From Actinomycetes bacterium (GTDB lineage Bacteria; Actinomycetota; Actinomycetes; Actinomycetales; Dermatophilaceae), in contig JAEZWF010000040.1 of NCBI GenBank assembly GCA_023420415.1, positions 62,001-126,000 of the forward strand: a DNA stretch of 64,000 nt, in the 5' to 3' direction. Below are positions 34,128-42,171 of the stretch, one piece after another. Position 1 is the first letter of the stretch, and each line of letters starts with the position of its first letter. The notes beneath the pieces are model-generated. The model was not told the origin of the DNA and made no database searches. It worked only from the letters and a program-made list of their open reading frames with translations. A program made the position numbers and the translations under genes.

Positions 34128-35437
34128 GCTGTTACACGGTCCTTGTGGAAGAGCGTCGACTCACGAACGTCGAACGGGCAGTGGCCCAGCTCGAGGTGCT
34201 TCAGGTACTCGTCACGGAAGTACTGGATGCTGCTCGTGATCGGGCTGGTCGCGCCGTCGCCGAGGGCGCAGAACGACCGGCCGAGGATGTTGTCGCACAC
34301 GTCGAGCAGCTTTTCGAGGTCCTCCTCGTCGCCCTGCCCGTGCTCGAGCCGGCCGAGGATCTGCTTGAGCCACCAGGTGCCCTCACGGCACGGGGTGCAC
34401 TTGCCGCAGGACTCGTGCTTGTAGAAGTCGGTCCAGCGGTCCACGGCGCGCACCACGCAGGTGGTGTCGTCGAAGATCTGCAGCGCGCGGGTGCCGAGCA
34501 TCGACCCGGCCGCGGCCACCGACTCGAAGTCGAGCGGGATGTCGAGGTGCTCGTCGGTGAACAGCGGCGTGGACGAACCACCCGGGGTCCAGAACTTGAG
34601 CTTGTGGTTGGGGTCGCGCATGCCGCCGGCCATGTCGAGCAGCTCGCGCAGCGTGATGCCGAGCGGCGCTTCGTACTGGCCGGGGTTCTTGACGTGGCCG
34701 GAGAGGCTGAAGATGCCGAAGCCCTGCGACTTCTCGGTGCCCATCTCGGTGAACCAGTCCGCACCGTGCAGCAGGATCGGCGGCACCGACGCGATCGACT
34801 CGACGTTGTTGACGACGGTCGGGCGCGCGTAGAGGCCGGCAACCGCGGGGAACGGCGGCTTGAGCCGCGGCTGGCCACGGCGCCCCTCGAGGCTGTCGAG
34901 CAGCGCCGTCTCCTCACCGCAGATGTAGGCGCCGGCGCCCGCGTGGACGGTGATGTCGAGGTCGAAGCCGGAGCCGTGGATGTTCTTGCCGAGGTGGCCC
35001 GCGGCATACGCCTCCTCCACCGCGTGCAACAGGCGACGGTAGACGTGGACGACCTCACCGCGCAGGTAGATGAAGGCGTGGTTGCACCCGATGGCGTAGG
35101 ACGTGATGACGCAACCCTCGATGAGGAACTGCGGCGCCGCCATCATCAGCGGGATGTCCTTGCAGGTGCCCGGCTCGGACTCGTCGGCGTTGACGACGAG
35201 GTAGCGGGGGCCGCCGTCCGGCGGGGGCAGGAAGCCCCACTTCATGCCGGTGGGGAAGCCGGCGCCGCCACGACCACGCAGACCGGAGTCCTTGGTCATC
35301 TGGACGAGGTCCTCGGGCTTCATGCCCAGCGCCTTCTTCAGGCCCTGGTAGCCCTCGTGCTTCTCGTACGTCGCGAGCGTCCAGGACTGGGGGTCGTCCC
35401 AGAAGTCGGTGAGGATCGGGGTCAGCTGGGTGCTCAC
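34124..35437 (-). CDS. nuoF: NADH-quinone oxidoreductase subunit F (NADH and FMN site)
   Basis: The product is a 437-residue flavoprotein where NADH is oxidised. GLRGRGGAGFPTGMKWGF is the NAD/FMN-binding loop, VVNADESEPGTCKDIPLM follows, YICGEETALLDSLEGRRGQPRLKPPFPA is typical, and ESCGKCTPCREGTWWLKQIL plus a later Cys bind cluster N3. The GTG start overlaps the nuoE stop. No counterpart exists in the second nuo cluster as far as the window shows. Confidence 0.95.
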   Translation of the reverse strand: MSTQLTPILTDFWDDPQSWTLATYEKHEGYQGLKKALGMKPEDLVQMTKDSGLRGRGGAGFPTGMKWGFLPPPDGGPRYLVVNADESEPGTCKDIPLMMAAPQFLIEGCVITSYAIGCNHAFIYLRGEVVHVYRRLLHAVEEAYAAGHLGKNIHGSGFDLDITVHAGAGAYICGEETALLDSLEGRRGQPRLKPPFPAVAGLYARPTVVNNVESIASVPPILLHGADWFTEMGTEKSQGFGIFSLSGHVKNPGQYEAPLGITLRELLDMAGGMRDPNHKLKFWTPGGSSTPLFTDEHLDIPLDFESVAAAGSMLGTRALQIFDDTTCVVRAVDRWTDFYKHESCGKCTPCREGTWWLKQILGRLEHGQGDEEDLEKLLDVCDNILGRSFCALGDGATSPITSSIQYFRDEYLKHLELGHCPFDVRESTLFHKDRVTA

Positions 35438-36372
35438 TTCGCGTCCTTCCCGTTGGCCTTGCCCTTGCCCTCGGCGCCGTCGTCGAAGAGCGTGCCCTGG
35501 GCGGTCGGCTTCTCGTCCGGGTCGTTGGCCTGGGCGTTGCCAGAGGTATGCCGGCCGGCCGCCTTGCCGTCGACCGTCGCCTTCGCGGCATCGCTGGCCT
35601 CGGTCTGGTGGGCGTCCGTGGACTCACCGGACTCACCACCGGTGCCCTGCGGGGCACCGGGTGCGGTCCAGCCGTGCTCGTGCGCGACCTCGAGACCGGC
35701 CAGCGACGCCGGACCGGCGCCCACGCCCTCGTCGGCGAGGCCGTCGTTGAACCCGGCCAGCACACGCGACACCTGCTTGAAGGTGCACACCTTGTTCGGG
35801 CCGCGGGAGGGCTTGACGTCCTTGCCGGCGCGCAGGTCGTCGACGAGCTGCTTGGTCGACTCGGGGGTCTGGTTGTCGAAGAACTCCCAGTTGGCCATGA
35901 CCACCGGGGCGTAGTCGCACGCGGCGTTGCACTCGATCCGCTCGAGCGTCACCTTGCCGTCCGGGGTGGTCTCGTCGTGGCCGACCCCGAGGTGCTCGGA
36001 CACCTCGTCGAAGATCTGGTCGCCGCCCATGATCGCGCACAGGGTGTTGGTGCAGACGCCCACCGTGTACTCGCCGTTGGGGTGGCGCTTGTACTGCGTG
36101 TAGAACGTCGCCACACCCGACACCTCGGCGGTGCTGAGGTCGAGCTTGTCGGCGCACCAGTCGATGCCGCGGCCGGTGACGTAGCCGTCGACGCTCTGCA
36201 CCAGGTGCAGCAGCGGCAGCAGCGCCGACCGCTTCTGCGGGTAGCGCGCAATGACCTGCTCGGCATCGGCGTCGAGACCGGCCAGCTGGTCGGCGGTGTA
36301 GGGCTCCTTGGACTCGGCGGCCACCGTCAGGTGCCCGGCCGCGGTCTGCATGCCGAAGTTGTCACCACTCAT
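35434..36372 (-). CDS. nuoE: NADH-quinone oxidoreductase subunit E, with long C-terminal extension
   Basis: The product is a 312-residue thioredoxin-like 2Fe-2S subunit. Ligands are in GVCTNTLCAIMGG and ECNAACDYAPVVM. The family domain ends near residue 220. About 90 residues of low-complexity, charged sequence follow (GESGESTDAHQTEASDAAKA and onward), almost doubling the usual length. It lies between nuoD and nuoF with overlapping stops and starts. The tail is probably disordered; its role is unknown. Confidence 0.94.
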   Translation of the reverse strand: MSGDNFGMQTAAGHLTVAAESKEPYTADQLAGLDADAEQVIARYPQKRSALLPLLHLVQSVDGYVTGRGIDWCADKLDLSTAEVSGVATFYTQYKRHPNGEYTVGVCTNTLCAIMGGDQIFDEVSEHLGVGHDETTPDGKVTLERIECNAACDYAPVVMANWEFFDNQTPESTKQLVDDLRAGKDVKPSRGPNKVCTFKQVSRVLAGFNDGLADEGVGAGPASLAGLEVAHEHGWTAPGAPQGTGGESGESTDAHQTEASDAAKATVDGKAAGRHTSGNAQANDPDEKPTAQGTLFDDGAEGKGKANGKDAK

Positions 36373-37724
36373 CAGCGATCAACTCCTCCCATCACCGGGT
36401 CGATCGAGGCGACCGCCACGATGACGTCGGCGACCTGGCCGCCCTCGCACATCGCGGCCGTGGCCTGCAGGTTGTTGAAGGACGGGTCACGGAAGTGCGC
36501 CCGGTAGGGGCGCGTTCCCCCGTCGGACACCGTGTGGCAGCCGAGCTCACCCTTGGGACTCTCGACCGCGGCATACGCCTGACCCGGCGGCACGCGGAAG
36601 CCCTCGGTGACCAGCTTGAAGTGGTGGATGAGCGACTCCATCGAGGTGCCCATGATCTCGCGGATGTGGTCGAGGCTGTTGCCCATGCCGTCGCCGCCGA
36701 TGGCCAGCTGGGCCGGCCACGCGATCTTCTTGTCCTCGACCATGACCGGGCCCGGGTTGGACTGGAGCCGGTCGATGCACTGCTCGGCGATCTTGAGCGA
36801 CTCGTACATCTCGTCGATGCGGATGCGCAGCCGCGCGTAGGCGTCGGCCTCGGTGCGGGTGATGACCTCGAAGTCGTAGGTCTCGTAACCGCAGTAGGGC
36901 TCGAGCTTGCGCAGGTCGTGCGGCAGCCCGGTCGAGCGCAGCACCGGGCCGGTGATGCCGAGGGCCATGCAGCCGGTCAGGTCGAGGTAGCCCACGTCGA
37001 CCATGCGGCCCTTGAGGATGGGGTTCTCGTTGAGCAGCATCTCCAGCTCGCCAAGTCCCTTGCGCACCAACGGAATCGTGTCGCGCACCTTGTCGATGGC
37101 GCCGGGCGGCAGGTCCTGCGCGACACCGCCGGGGCGGATGTAGGCGTTGTTCATGCGCAGGCCCGTGACCATCTCGAAGATCGACAGGATGCGCTCGCGC
37201 TCACGGAAGCCGACCGTCATGACGGTGGTCGCGCCCATCTCCATGCCACCGGTGGCCAGCGCCACGAGGTGGGAGGTGATGCGGTTGAGCTCCATCATCA
37301 GGACACGGATCACGTTGGCCCGCTCGGGCACCTGGTCGGTGATGCCGAGCAGCTTCTCCACCGACAGGCAGAACGCCGCCTCGTTGAAGAACGGCGTGAG
37401 GTAGTCCATGCGGGTGCAGAAGGTCACGCCCTGGGTCCAGGTGCGGAACTCCATGTTCTTCTCGATGCCCGTGTGCAGGTAGCCGATACCCGCGCGGGCC
37501 TCGGTCACCGTCTCGCCGTCGAGCTCGAGGATCAGCCGGAGCACGCCGTGCGTCGACGGGTGCTGCGGCCCCATGTTGACGACGATGCGCTCCTCGTGGA
37601 GGGCCGCGGCCTCGTCGACGAGCTGGTCCCAGTCACCGCCGGTGGCGTTGAAGACGTGGGCCTCCTCGTCGGCGAGGGTGTTGTCGCCCGAGGTGGCGTA
37701 GATGTCGTCGTGGTACGTCGTCAT
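36372..37724 (-). CDS. nuoD: NADH-quinone oxidoreductase subunit D (49-kDa-type)
   Basis: The product is a 450-residue peripheral subunit forming the quinone head-group pocket with NuoB. VVNMGPQHPSTHGVLRLILELDGE near residues 48-71, the EKNMEFRTWTQG segment and the ending VASIDPVMGGVDR are diagnostic. ATG at 37724 overlaps the nuoC stop as TGATG. This is the only nuoD in the window, although other complex I genes occur twice. Confidence 0.95.
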   Translation of the reverse strand: MTTYHDDIYATSGDNTLADEEAHVFNATGGDWDQLVDEAAALHEERIVVNMGPQHPSTHGVLRLILELDGETVTEARAGIGYLHTGIEKNMEFRTWTQGVTFCTRMDYLTPFFNEAAFCLSVEKLLGITDQVPERANVIRVLMMELNRITSHLVALATGGMEMGATTVMTVGFRERERILSIFEMVTGLRMNNAYIRPGGVAQDLPPGAIDKVRDTIPLVRKGLGELEMLLNENPILKGRMVDVGYLDLTGCMALGITGPVLRSTGLPHDLRKLEPYCGYETYDFEVITRTEADAYARLRIRIDEMYESLKIAEQCIDRLQSNPGPVMVEDKKIAWPAQLAIGGDGMGNSLDHIREIMGTSMESLIHHFKLVTEGFRVPPGQAYAAVESPKGELGCHTVSDGGTRPYRAHFRDPSFNNLQATAAMCEGGQVADVIVAVASIDPVMGGVDR

Positions 37725-38623
37725 CAGTTGTAAGACCTCCGCTGGTCCGGCGGCGGGACGGTGGCGCCCTTGTACTCGACCGGGATGCCGCCGAGGGGGT
37801 AGTCCTTGCGCTGCGGGTGGCCCGGCCAGTCGTCGGGCATGAGGATGCGCGTGAGCGCCGGGTGCCCGTCGAACTCGATGCCGAACATGTCCCACGTCTC
37901 GCGCTCGTGCCAGTCGTTGGCCGGGTAGATCGAGACGATCGAGGGGATGTGCGGGTCGCTGTCGGGGCAGGTCACCTCGAGGCGCACGCGGCGACCCCCG
38001 TGGGTGATGGACAGCAGGTGGTAGACCGCGTGCAGCTCGCGGCCCTCCTCGTGCGGGTAGTGCACGCCGCTGACGCCGGTGCACAGCTCGAACCTCAGCG
38101 CCGGGTCGTCACGCATCGCGCGCGCGACCGTGGGGAGGTGCTCGCGGCGGACGAACAGGGTCAGCTCACCGCGGTCGACCACCACCCGCTCGATCGCTTC
38201 GCCGTATGCCGCGTCGCCGGCACCGCTGTCGAGGGCGCCCTCGAGCCGGTCGGCGATCTCGTCGAAGTAGCCGCCGTAGGGACGAACTGCCGCGCCGGGG
38301 AACAGGATCGGGCTGCGCAGGCCGCCGTAGCCGGAGGTGTCGCCACCCTCGACCGCGCCGAACATGCCGCGCCGCTCGCCGACGACGACCGGGTCGGGCC
38401 CGACACCCGGGGCTGCGGGGAGACGCTCGCCGGTCTCCCGGTCGACGACCGTGCCCGGCTGGTTCGGAGCCGTGGAGGTCGCGGCCTCCGAGGCCGGCTG
38501 GTCAGGGCCGGCCGTCTTGTCCTGCGCCGATGCCGTGCTCTGGGTGCCGTCGATGTTGCTGTTCGCGGTCGCCTGCTTCGGGTCCTTCGCGGCGTCCTTC
38601 GCCTGGTCCTTCTCGTCGGCCAT
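37724..38623 (-). CDS. nuoC: NADH-quinone oxidoreductase subunit C, with N-terminal extension
   Basis: The product has 299 residues. The family domain starts near residue 95 and includes WHERETWDMFGIEFDGHPALTRILMPDDWPGHPQRKDYPLGG. The first 90 residues are low-complexity and hydrophilic (QAKDAAKDPKQATANSN and onward), much like the tail of NuoE. ATG at 38623 overlaps the nuoB stop (TGATG), and GGAG-type bases lie upstream. The other NuoC at 5627-6175 has no such extension. Confidence 0.93.
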   Translation of the reverse strand: MADEKDQAKDAAKDPKQATANSNIDGTQSTASAQDKTAGPDQPASEAATSTAPNQPGTVVDRETGERLPAAPGVGPDPVVVGERRGMFGAVEGGDTSGYGGLRSPILFPGAAVRPYGGYFDEIADRLEGALDSGAGDAAYGEAIERVVVDRGELTLFVRREHLPTVARAMRDDPALRFELCTGVSGVHYPHEEGRELHAVYHLLSITHGGRRVRLEVTCPDSDPHIPSIVSIYPANDWHERETWDMFGIEFDGHPALTRILMPDDWPGHPQRKDYPLGGIPVEYKGATVPPPDQRRSYN

Positions 38624-39273
38624 CAGGCGGCACCTCCGTGGGTGTGACCGTGGCTGTGGTCGTGCGTGTGGCCGATCGGGGCGATCGGGAGCTGGTTCGG
38701 GCTGGCGCTCCCGGCGCCCGCGGCGAGCAGGCCGGTCATCTCGTGGGTCGGGGTCGCACGGAGCGCCGCCTCCTCGGCGGCGCGGGCCGCGGCCACGCGG
38801 TTGACGCCGAGCTTGGAGCTCTGGATCTGCTCGTGCAGCGTGAGGATCGCGTTGAGGAGCATCTGCGGGCGGGGCGGACAGCCCGGCAGATAGACGTCGA
38901 CCGGGATGATGTGGTCGACCCCCTGGACGATCGCGTAGTTGTTGAACATGCCGCCGGAGCTGGCGCAGACACCCATCGAGATGACCCACTTGGGCTCGGG
39001 CATCTGGTCGTAGACCTGGCGCACGACGGGGGCCATCTTCTGGCTCACGCGGCCGGCGACGATCATCAGGTCGGCCTGCCGGGGCGTGGCCGAGAACCGC
39101 TCCATGCCGAAGCGCGCGATGTCGTAGTCGGGCGTGCCGACCGCCATCATCTCGATGGCGCAGCAGGCCAGGCCGAACGTCGCCGGCCAGACCGAGCTCT
39201 TGCGCATGTACCCCGCGACCTGCTCGACCGTGGTCAGCAGGAAGCCGGCGGGCAGCTTCTCCTCAACACCCAT
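38623..39273 (-). CDS. nuoB: NADH-quinone oxidoreductase subunit B (cluster N2)
   Basis: The product has 216 residues. N2 ligands are visible in GLACCAIEMMAVG, GVCASSGGMFNN and PGCPPRPQMLL. The C-terminus ends in a His/Gly-rich tail (HTHDHSHGHTHGG), which could bind metal ions; this is not usual for NuoB. It follows nuoA after 43 bases. Confidence 0.95.
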   Translation of the reverse strand: MGVEEKLPAGFLLTTVEQVAGYMRKSSVWPATFGLACCAIEMMAVGTPDYDIARFGMERFSATPRQADLMIVAGRVSQKMAPVVRQVYDQMPEPKWVISMGVCASSGGMFNNYAIVQGVDHIIPVDVYLPGCPPRPQMLLNAILTLHEQIQSSKLGVNRVAAARAAEEAALRATPTHEMTGLLAAGAGSASPNQLPIAPIGHTHDHSHGHTHGGAA

Positions 39274-39316
39274 CAGAGGTTCCCTCGCTCACAGTGGTTC
39301 GCACGCGGCATACCCA

Positions 39317-39682
39317 TCAGTCCCAGTCCAGGCCGCCGCGACGCCACACGTAGGCGTAGGCGACGAACACGGTCAGGATGAACAGCACCATCTCCACCAG
39401 CGCGAACAGGCCCAGCTGGTCGAAGGCCACCGCGAACGGGTAGAGGAACACCGACTCGATGTCGAAGATGATGAACAGCATCGCGGTCAGGTAGTACTTG
39501 ATCGGGATGCGCAGCCCGCCACCCGCGGCCTGCGGGGTGGGCTCGATGCCGCACTCGTAGGCGTCGAGCTTGGCGCGGTTGTACCGCTTCGGGCCGGAGA
39601 TCGCGGCCGCGAAGACCGAGAAGACGGCGAAGCCGCCACCGATCGCCAGCAGGAACAGCAGCGGGACGTAGGGGTCCGTCAT
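39317..39682 (-). CDS. nuoA: NADH-quinone oxidoreductase subunit A
   Basis: The product is a 121-residue, three-helix subunit. It has KLDAYECGIEPTPQAAGGGLRIPIKYYLTAMLFIIFDIESVFLYPFAV, with the typical CG loop and DIE motif. It is the first nuo gene; GGAG lies 3 bases before the ATG and a -10-like TAGGAT lies about 60 bases upstream. Confidence 0.95.
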   Translation of the reverse strand: MTDPYVPLLFLLAIGGGFAVFSVFAAAISGPKRYNRAKLDAYECGIEPTPQAAGGGLRIPIKYYLTAMLFIIFDIESVFLYPFAVAFDQLGLFALVEMVLFILTVFVAYAYVWRRGGLDWD

Positions 39683-39714
39683 CGCTCCGCCTCTTCCCTT
39701 CCGTCGTGGACAGT

Positions 39715-39748
39715 GGTGTGGGTCACACCCGCGCGGTGCCCAATCCTA
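39715..39748 (-). promoter_or_regulatory. Likely nuo operon promoter with a palindrome in the leader
   Basis: On the minus strand TAGGAT (39748-39743) is a plausible -10 box for nuoA. About 14 bases downstream lies the palindrome GGTGTGGGTCACACC (39715-39729), with 6-base arms around GGT, inside the presumed 5' leader. It is a candidate operator. No good -35 was found. Confidence 0.4.
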
Positions 39749-39803
39749 GGGGCGGGCTCGAAGAATGCACGCGCGGCCCTGGTGGCACGCGGACCGGTGG
39801 CGC

Positions 39804-41156
39804 TCATGCGTCGGGCGCCATCTTGGACAGGGCCACGATCAGCCGGTCGCTCGCGTCTCCGCCGTGCGGTTCGGCGAGGTTGGCCATGACCTTGAGGAGG
39901 AACCTCATCAGGGTGGTGCGCGGCAGGCCGTACTTGGTCGCGAGCCGCATGACCTCGGGGTTGCCGATCATCTTCGCGAAGTAGCGACCGAGCGTGTAGT
40001 AGCCGCCGAGCGCGTCGCCCATGACCTTGGGGTAGGACTGCAGGACCCGCTCGCGCTGGGCGTCGGTGCCGCGGGCGAACGCCTGCGCGACGACCTCGGC
40101 CGCGAGCCGCCCGGACTCCATGGCGTAGGCGATGCCCTCGCCGTTGAACGGGTTCACCATGCCGCCGGCGTCACCGACGAGCAGCAGGCCCTTGTCGTAG
40201 TGCGGCTGGCGGTTGAAGCCCATCGGCAGCGCGGCGCCGCGGATCGGGCCGACCATGGTCTCGTCGTTGTAGGTCCAGTCCTGCGGCATCGTCGCGACCC
40301 AGCGCCGCATGACGTCCTTGTAGTCGGTCTTGCCGAACGCGCTGGAGGTGTTGAGGATGCCGAGGCCGACGTTGGAGGTGCCGTCGCCGACGCCGAAGAT
40401 CCAGCCGTAGCCGGGCAGCAGCACCTTCTTGCCGTTCTCGTCGGTCGACCACAGCTCGAGCCAGGACTCGAGGTAGTCGTCGTCGTGGCGGGGGCTCGTG
40501 TAGTAGGTGCGCACGGCGACGCCCATCGGGCGGTCCTCACGCTTCTCGCGCCCCACCGACAGCGACAACCTCGAGGAGTTGCCGTCGGCCGCGATGACCA
40601 GCGGGGCGGCATACCGGAGCTCGGGGCCCGTGGAGCGGCCCTTCTCGTCGACCGCCTTGGCGGTCACACCGACGATGTGGCCGCGGTCGTCGAGGACCGG
40701 GCCGGTGACGTTGGTCGACTCGCGCAGCCGGGCGCCGTGCTTGACGGCGTGCTTGGCGAGGATGTCGTCGAAGTCCTGCCGGGTGCGCACCAGGCCGCAG
40801 GGCGGGAAGCTCGCGAGGTCGGGCCACGGCAGCTGCAGCCGCATGCCGCCGCCGATGATGCGCAGGCCGTGGTTGCGGATCCAGCCGTCCTCCTCGGGCG
40901 TGGGGACACCGAGGGTGATGAGCTCCTTGACCGCGCGGGGGGTGAGGCCGTCGCCGCAGACCTTCTCGCGCGGGAACGCGGTCTTCTCCAGGACGAGGAC
41001 GTCCAGACCGCTCATGGCGAGGTATGCCGCGGTGGCCGACCCGGCAGGGCCGGCGCCGACGACGATGACGTCGGCTGACTCCGTCGCCGGGGTGGTGCCC
41101 GACGCGGCGGGAATCGGTGTTGTCACGCTGTGCCTCACGCTTGTGAACGTCTTCAC
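39804..41156 (-). CDS. Geranylgeranyl-reductase-family flavoprotein (MenJ-like)
   Basis: The product is a 450-residue FAD-dependent reductase. It has the dinucleotide fold DVIVVGAGPAGSATAAYLAMSG near residues 29-50, FPREKVCGDGLTPRAV, and the second FAD motif LLLVGDAGGMVNPFNGEGIAYAMESG. In mycobacteria the relative MenJ reduces one double bond of the menaquinone side chain; that role here is inferred from the neighbouring nuo, men and polyprenyl synthase genes. GTG at 41156 has GGAG 7 bases upstream. It precedes nuoA by 121 bases on the same strand and may be co-transcribed with it. Confidence 0.87.
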   Translation of the reverse strand: MKTFTSVRHSVTTPIPAASGTTPATESADVIVVGAGPAGSATAAYLAMSGLDVLVLEKTAFPREKVCGDGLTPRAVKELITLGVPTPEEDGWIRNHGLRIIGGGMRLQLPWPDLASFPPCGLVRTRQDFDDILAKHAVKHGARLRESTNVTGPVLDDRGHIVGVTAKAVDEKGRSTGPELRYAAPLVIAADGNSSRLSLSVGREKREDRPMGVAVRTYYTSPRHDDDYLESWLELWSTDENGKKVLLPGYGWIFGVGDGTSNVGLGILNTSSAFGKTDYKDVMRRWVATMPQDWTYNDETMVGPIRGAALPMGFNRQPHYDKGLLLVGDAGGMVNPFNGEGIAYAMESGRLAAEVVAQAFARGTDAQRERVLQSYPKVMGDALGGYYTLGRYFAKMIGNPEVMRLATKYGLPRTTLMRFLLKVMANLAEPHGGDASDRLIVALSKMAPDA

Positions 41157-41231
41157 GAACTGCTCCGGGCGAGACTACTCCGCTCCCGGCCCGGTCACAC
41201 CACTTAGGCGACCCTTACCCGCTGCGGCCCG

Positions 41232-41276
41232 CTTGCGTCTGCGTCTTTGCCCACCAGCGGGGCAAGTCCGCAGACG
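41232..41276. repeat. Dispersed nested-hairpin repeat, copy 2
   Basis: CTTGCGTCTGCG, the core GCCCACCAGCGGGGCAA and CGCAGACG give an 8-base outer stem (CGTCTGCG/CGCAGACG) and a 6-base inner stem (TTGCCC/GGGCAA) joined by 3-base internal loops. It lies in the gap between menG and the MenJ-like gene, in direct tandem with copy 3. A GTATGCCG motif sits between the two. Confidence 0.8.
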
Positions 41277-41293
41277 TTGCCGTATGCCGCTTG

Positions 41294-41338
41294 CTTGCGT
41301 CTGCGGGTTTGCCCACCAGCGGGGCAAGTCCGCAGACG
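41294..41338. repeat. Dispersed nested-hairpin repeat, copy 3
   Basis: This copy is identical to copy 2 except in the first internal loop (GGT for TCT). The stems are fully conserved although the loops differ, which suggests that structure is under selection. Confidence 0.8.
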
Positions 41339-41415
41339 TTACGGCTTGACGGCTCGGTGCCCTTGCTCGCGCTCAGGCCGCCCTCCGGTCCCCGCTCGTA
41401 CCTCGCTGCGGGTCC

Positions 41416-42111
41416 TCAGGCGCCCTTCACCGCTCGGTGCAGCGCGACGATGCCGCCGGTCAGGTTGCGCCACGCCACATCCGACCAGCCGGCGTCGCGG
41501 ATCGTCAGCGCCAGCTCACGCTGCGCCGGCCAGGCCTGGATCGACTCGGCCAGGTAGACGTAGGAGTCCGGGTTCGACGAGACCCGCCGCGCCACCGGCG
41601 GCAGCGCACCCATGAGGTACTCGGCATACACCTTGCGGAACGCCCTGTTCGTCGGCTGGCTGAACTCGCACACCACGAGCCGCCCACCCGGACGCGTCAC
41701 CCGCAGGAACTCCGCGAGCGCCGCCGGCACCGACGCCACGTTGCGCAGCCCGAACGACATCGTCACCACGTCGAAGCTGTCGTCGGCGAACGGCAGCCGC
41801 ATCGCATCCGCTGCCGTGAACCCCAGGTCCGGGCGGCGCCGGTTGCCCACGCGCAACATGCCCAGGGAGAAGTCGGCCGGCACCGTGTGCACGCCCGCGT
41901 CGGCGAACGGTTCGCTGCTCGTGCCCGTGCCCGCGGCGATGTCGAGGACCGTCTCGCCGGGCTTGGCGTCGACGGCCTTGACGACCGCGCGCCGCCACAG
42001 CCGGTCCTGGCCGAGCGAGAGGACGTCGTTGGTGACGTCGTACTTGCCCGCGACGTCGTCGAACATCGCGGCGACGTCACGCGGGTCCTTGTCCAGGCTG
42101 GCGCGGCTCAT
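41416..42111 (-). CDS. menG: Demethylmenaquinone methyltransferase
   Basis: The product is a 231-residue SAM-dependent methyltransferase that makes menaquinone from demethylmenaquinone. The SAM-binding motif is VLDIAAGTGTSSEPFAD near residues 55-71, and UbiE/MenG signatures DDVAGKYDVTNDVLSLGQDRLWRRAVV and SFGLRNVASVPAALAEFLRVTRPGGRLVVCEFS are visible. AGGA lies before the ATG. It is divergent from menF with 60 bases between the starts, so both may share a control region. Confidence 0.94.
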   Translation of the reverse strand: MSRASLDKDPRDVAAMFDDVAGKYDVTNDVLSLGQDRLWRRAVVKAVDAKPGETVLDIAAGTGTSSEPFADAGVHTVPADFSLGMLRVGNRRRPDLGFTAADAMRLPFADDSFDVVTMSFGLRNVASVPAALAEFLRVTRPGGRLVVCEFSQPTNRAFRKVYAEYLMGALPPVARRVSSNPDSYVYLAESIQAWPAQRELALTIRDAGWSDVAWRNLTGGIVALHRAVKGA

Positions 42112-42171
42112 GCGGTCATCCTCGCACCCGGCACGCGAGCACCGTCGCCCGGTCGTAGGCTGACCGGTGCC

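Noticed and set aside
31719..34424. A 901-codon open frame on the plus strand opposite nuoG and nuoF
   Set aside because: It is a shadow of high GC third positions. It has no domain, and nuoG/nuoF are clearly the real genes.
39715..39729. A Rex (NADH-sensing) operator before nuoA
   Set aside because: The dyad spacing is 3 bases between TGTG and CACA and lacks the AA/TT of Rex sites.
41232..41338. A short CRISPR array (two repeats with a spacer)
   Set aside because: Only two units, each a full nested hairpin, with further single copies elsewhere and no cas genes.
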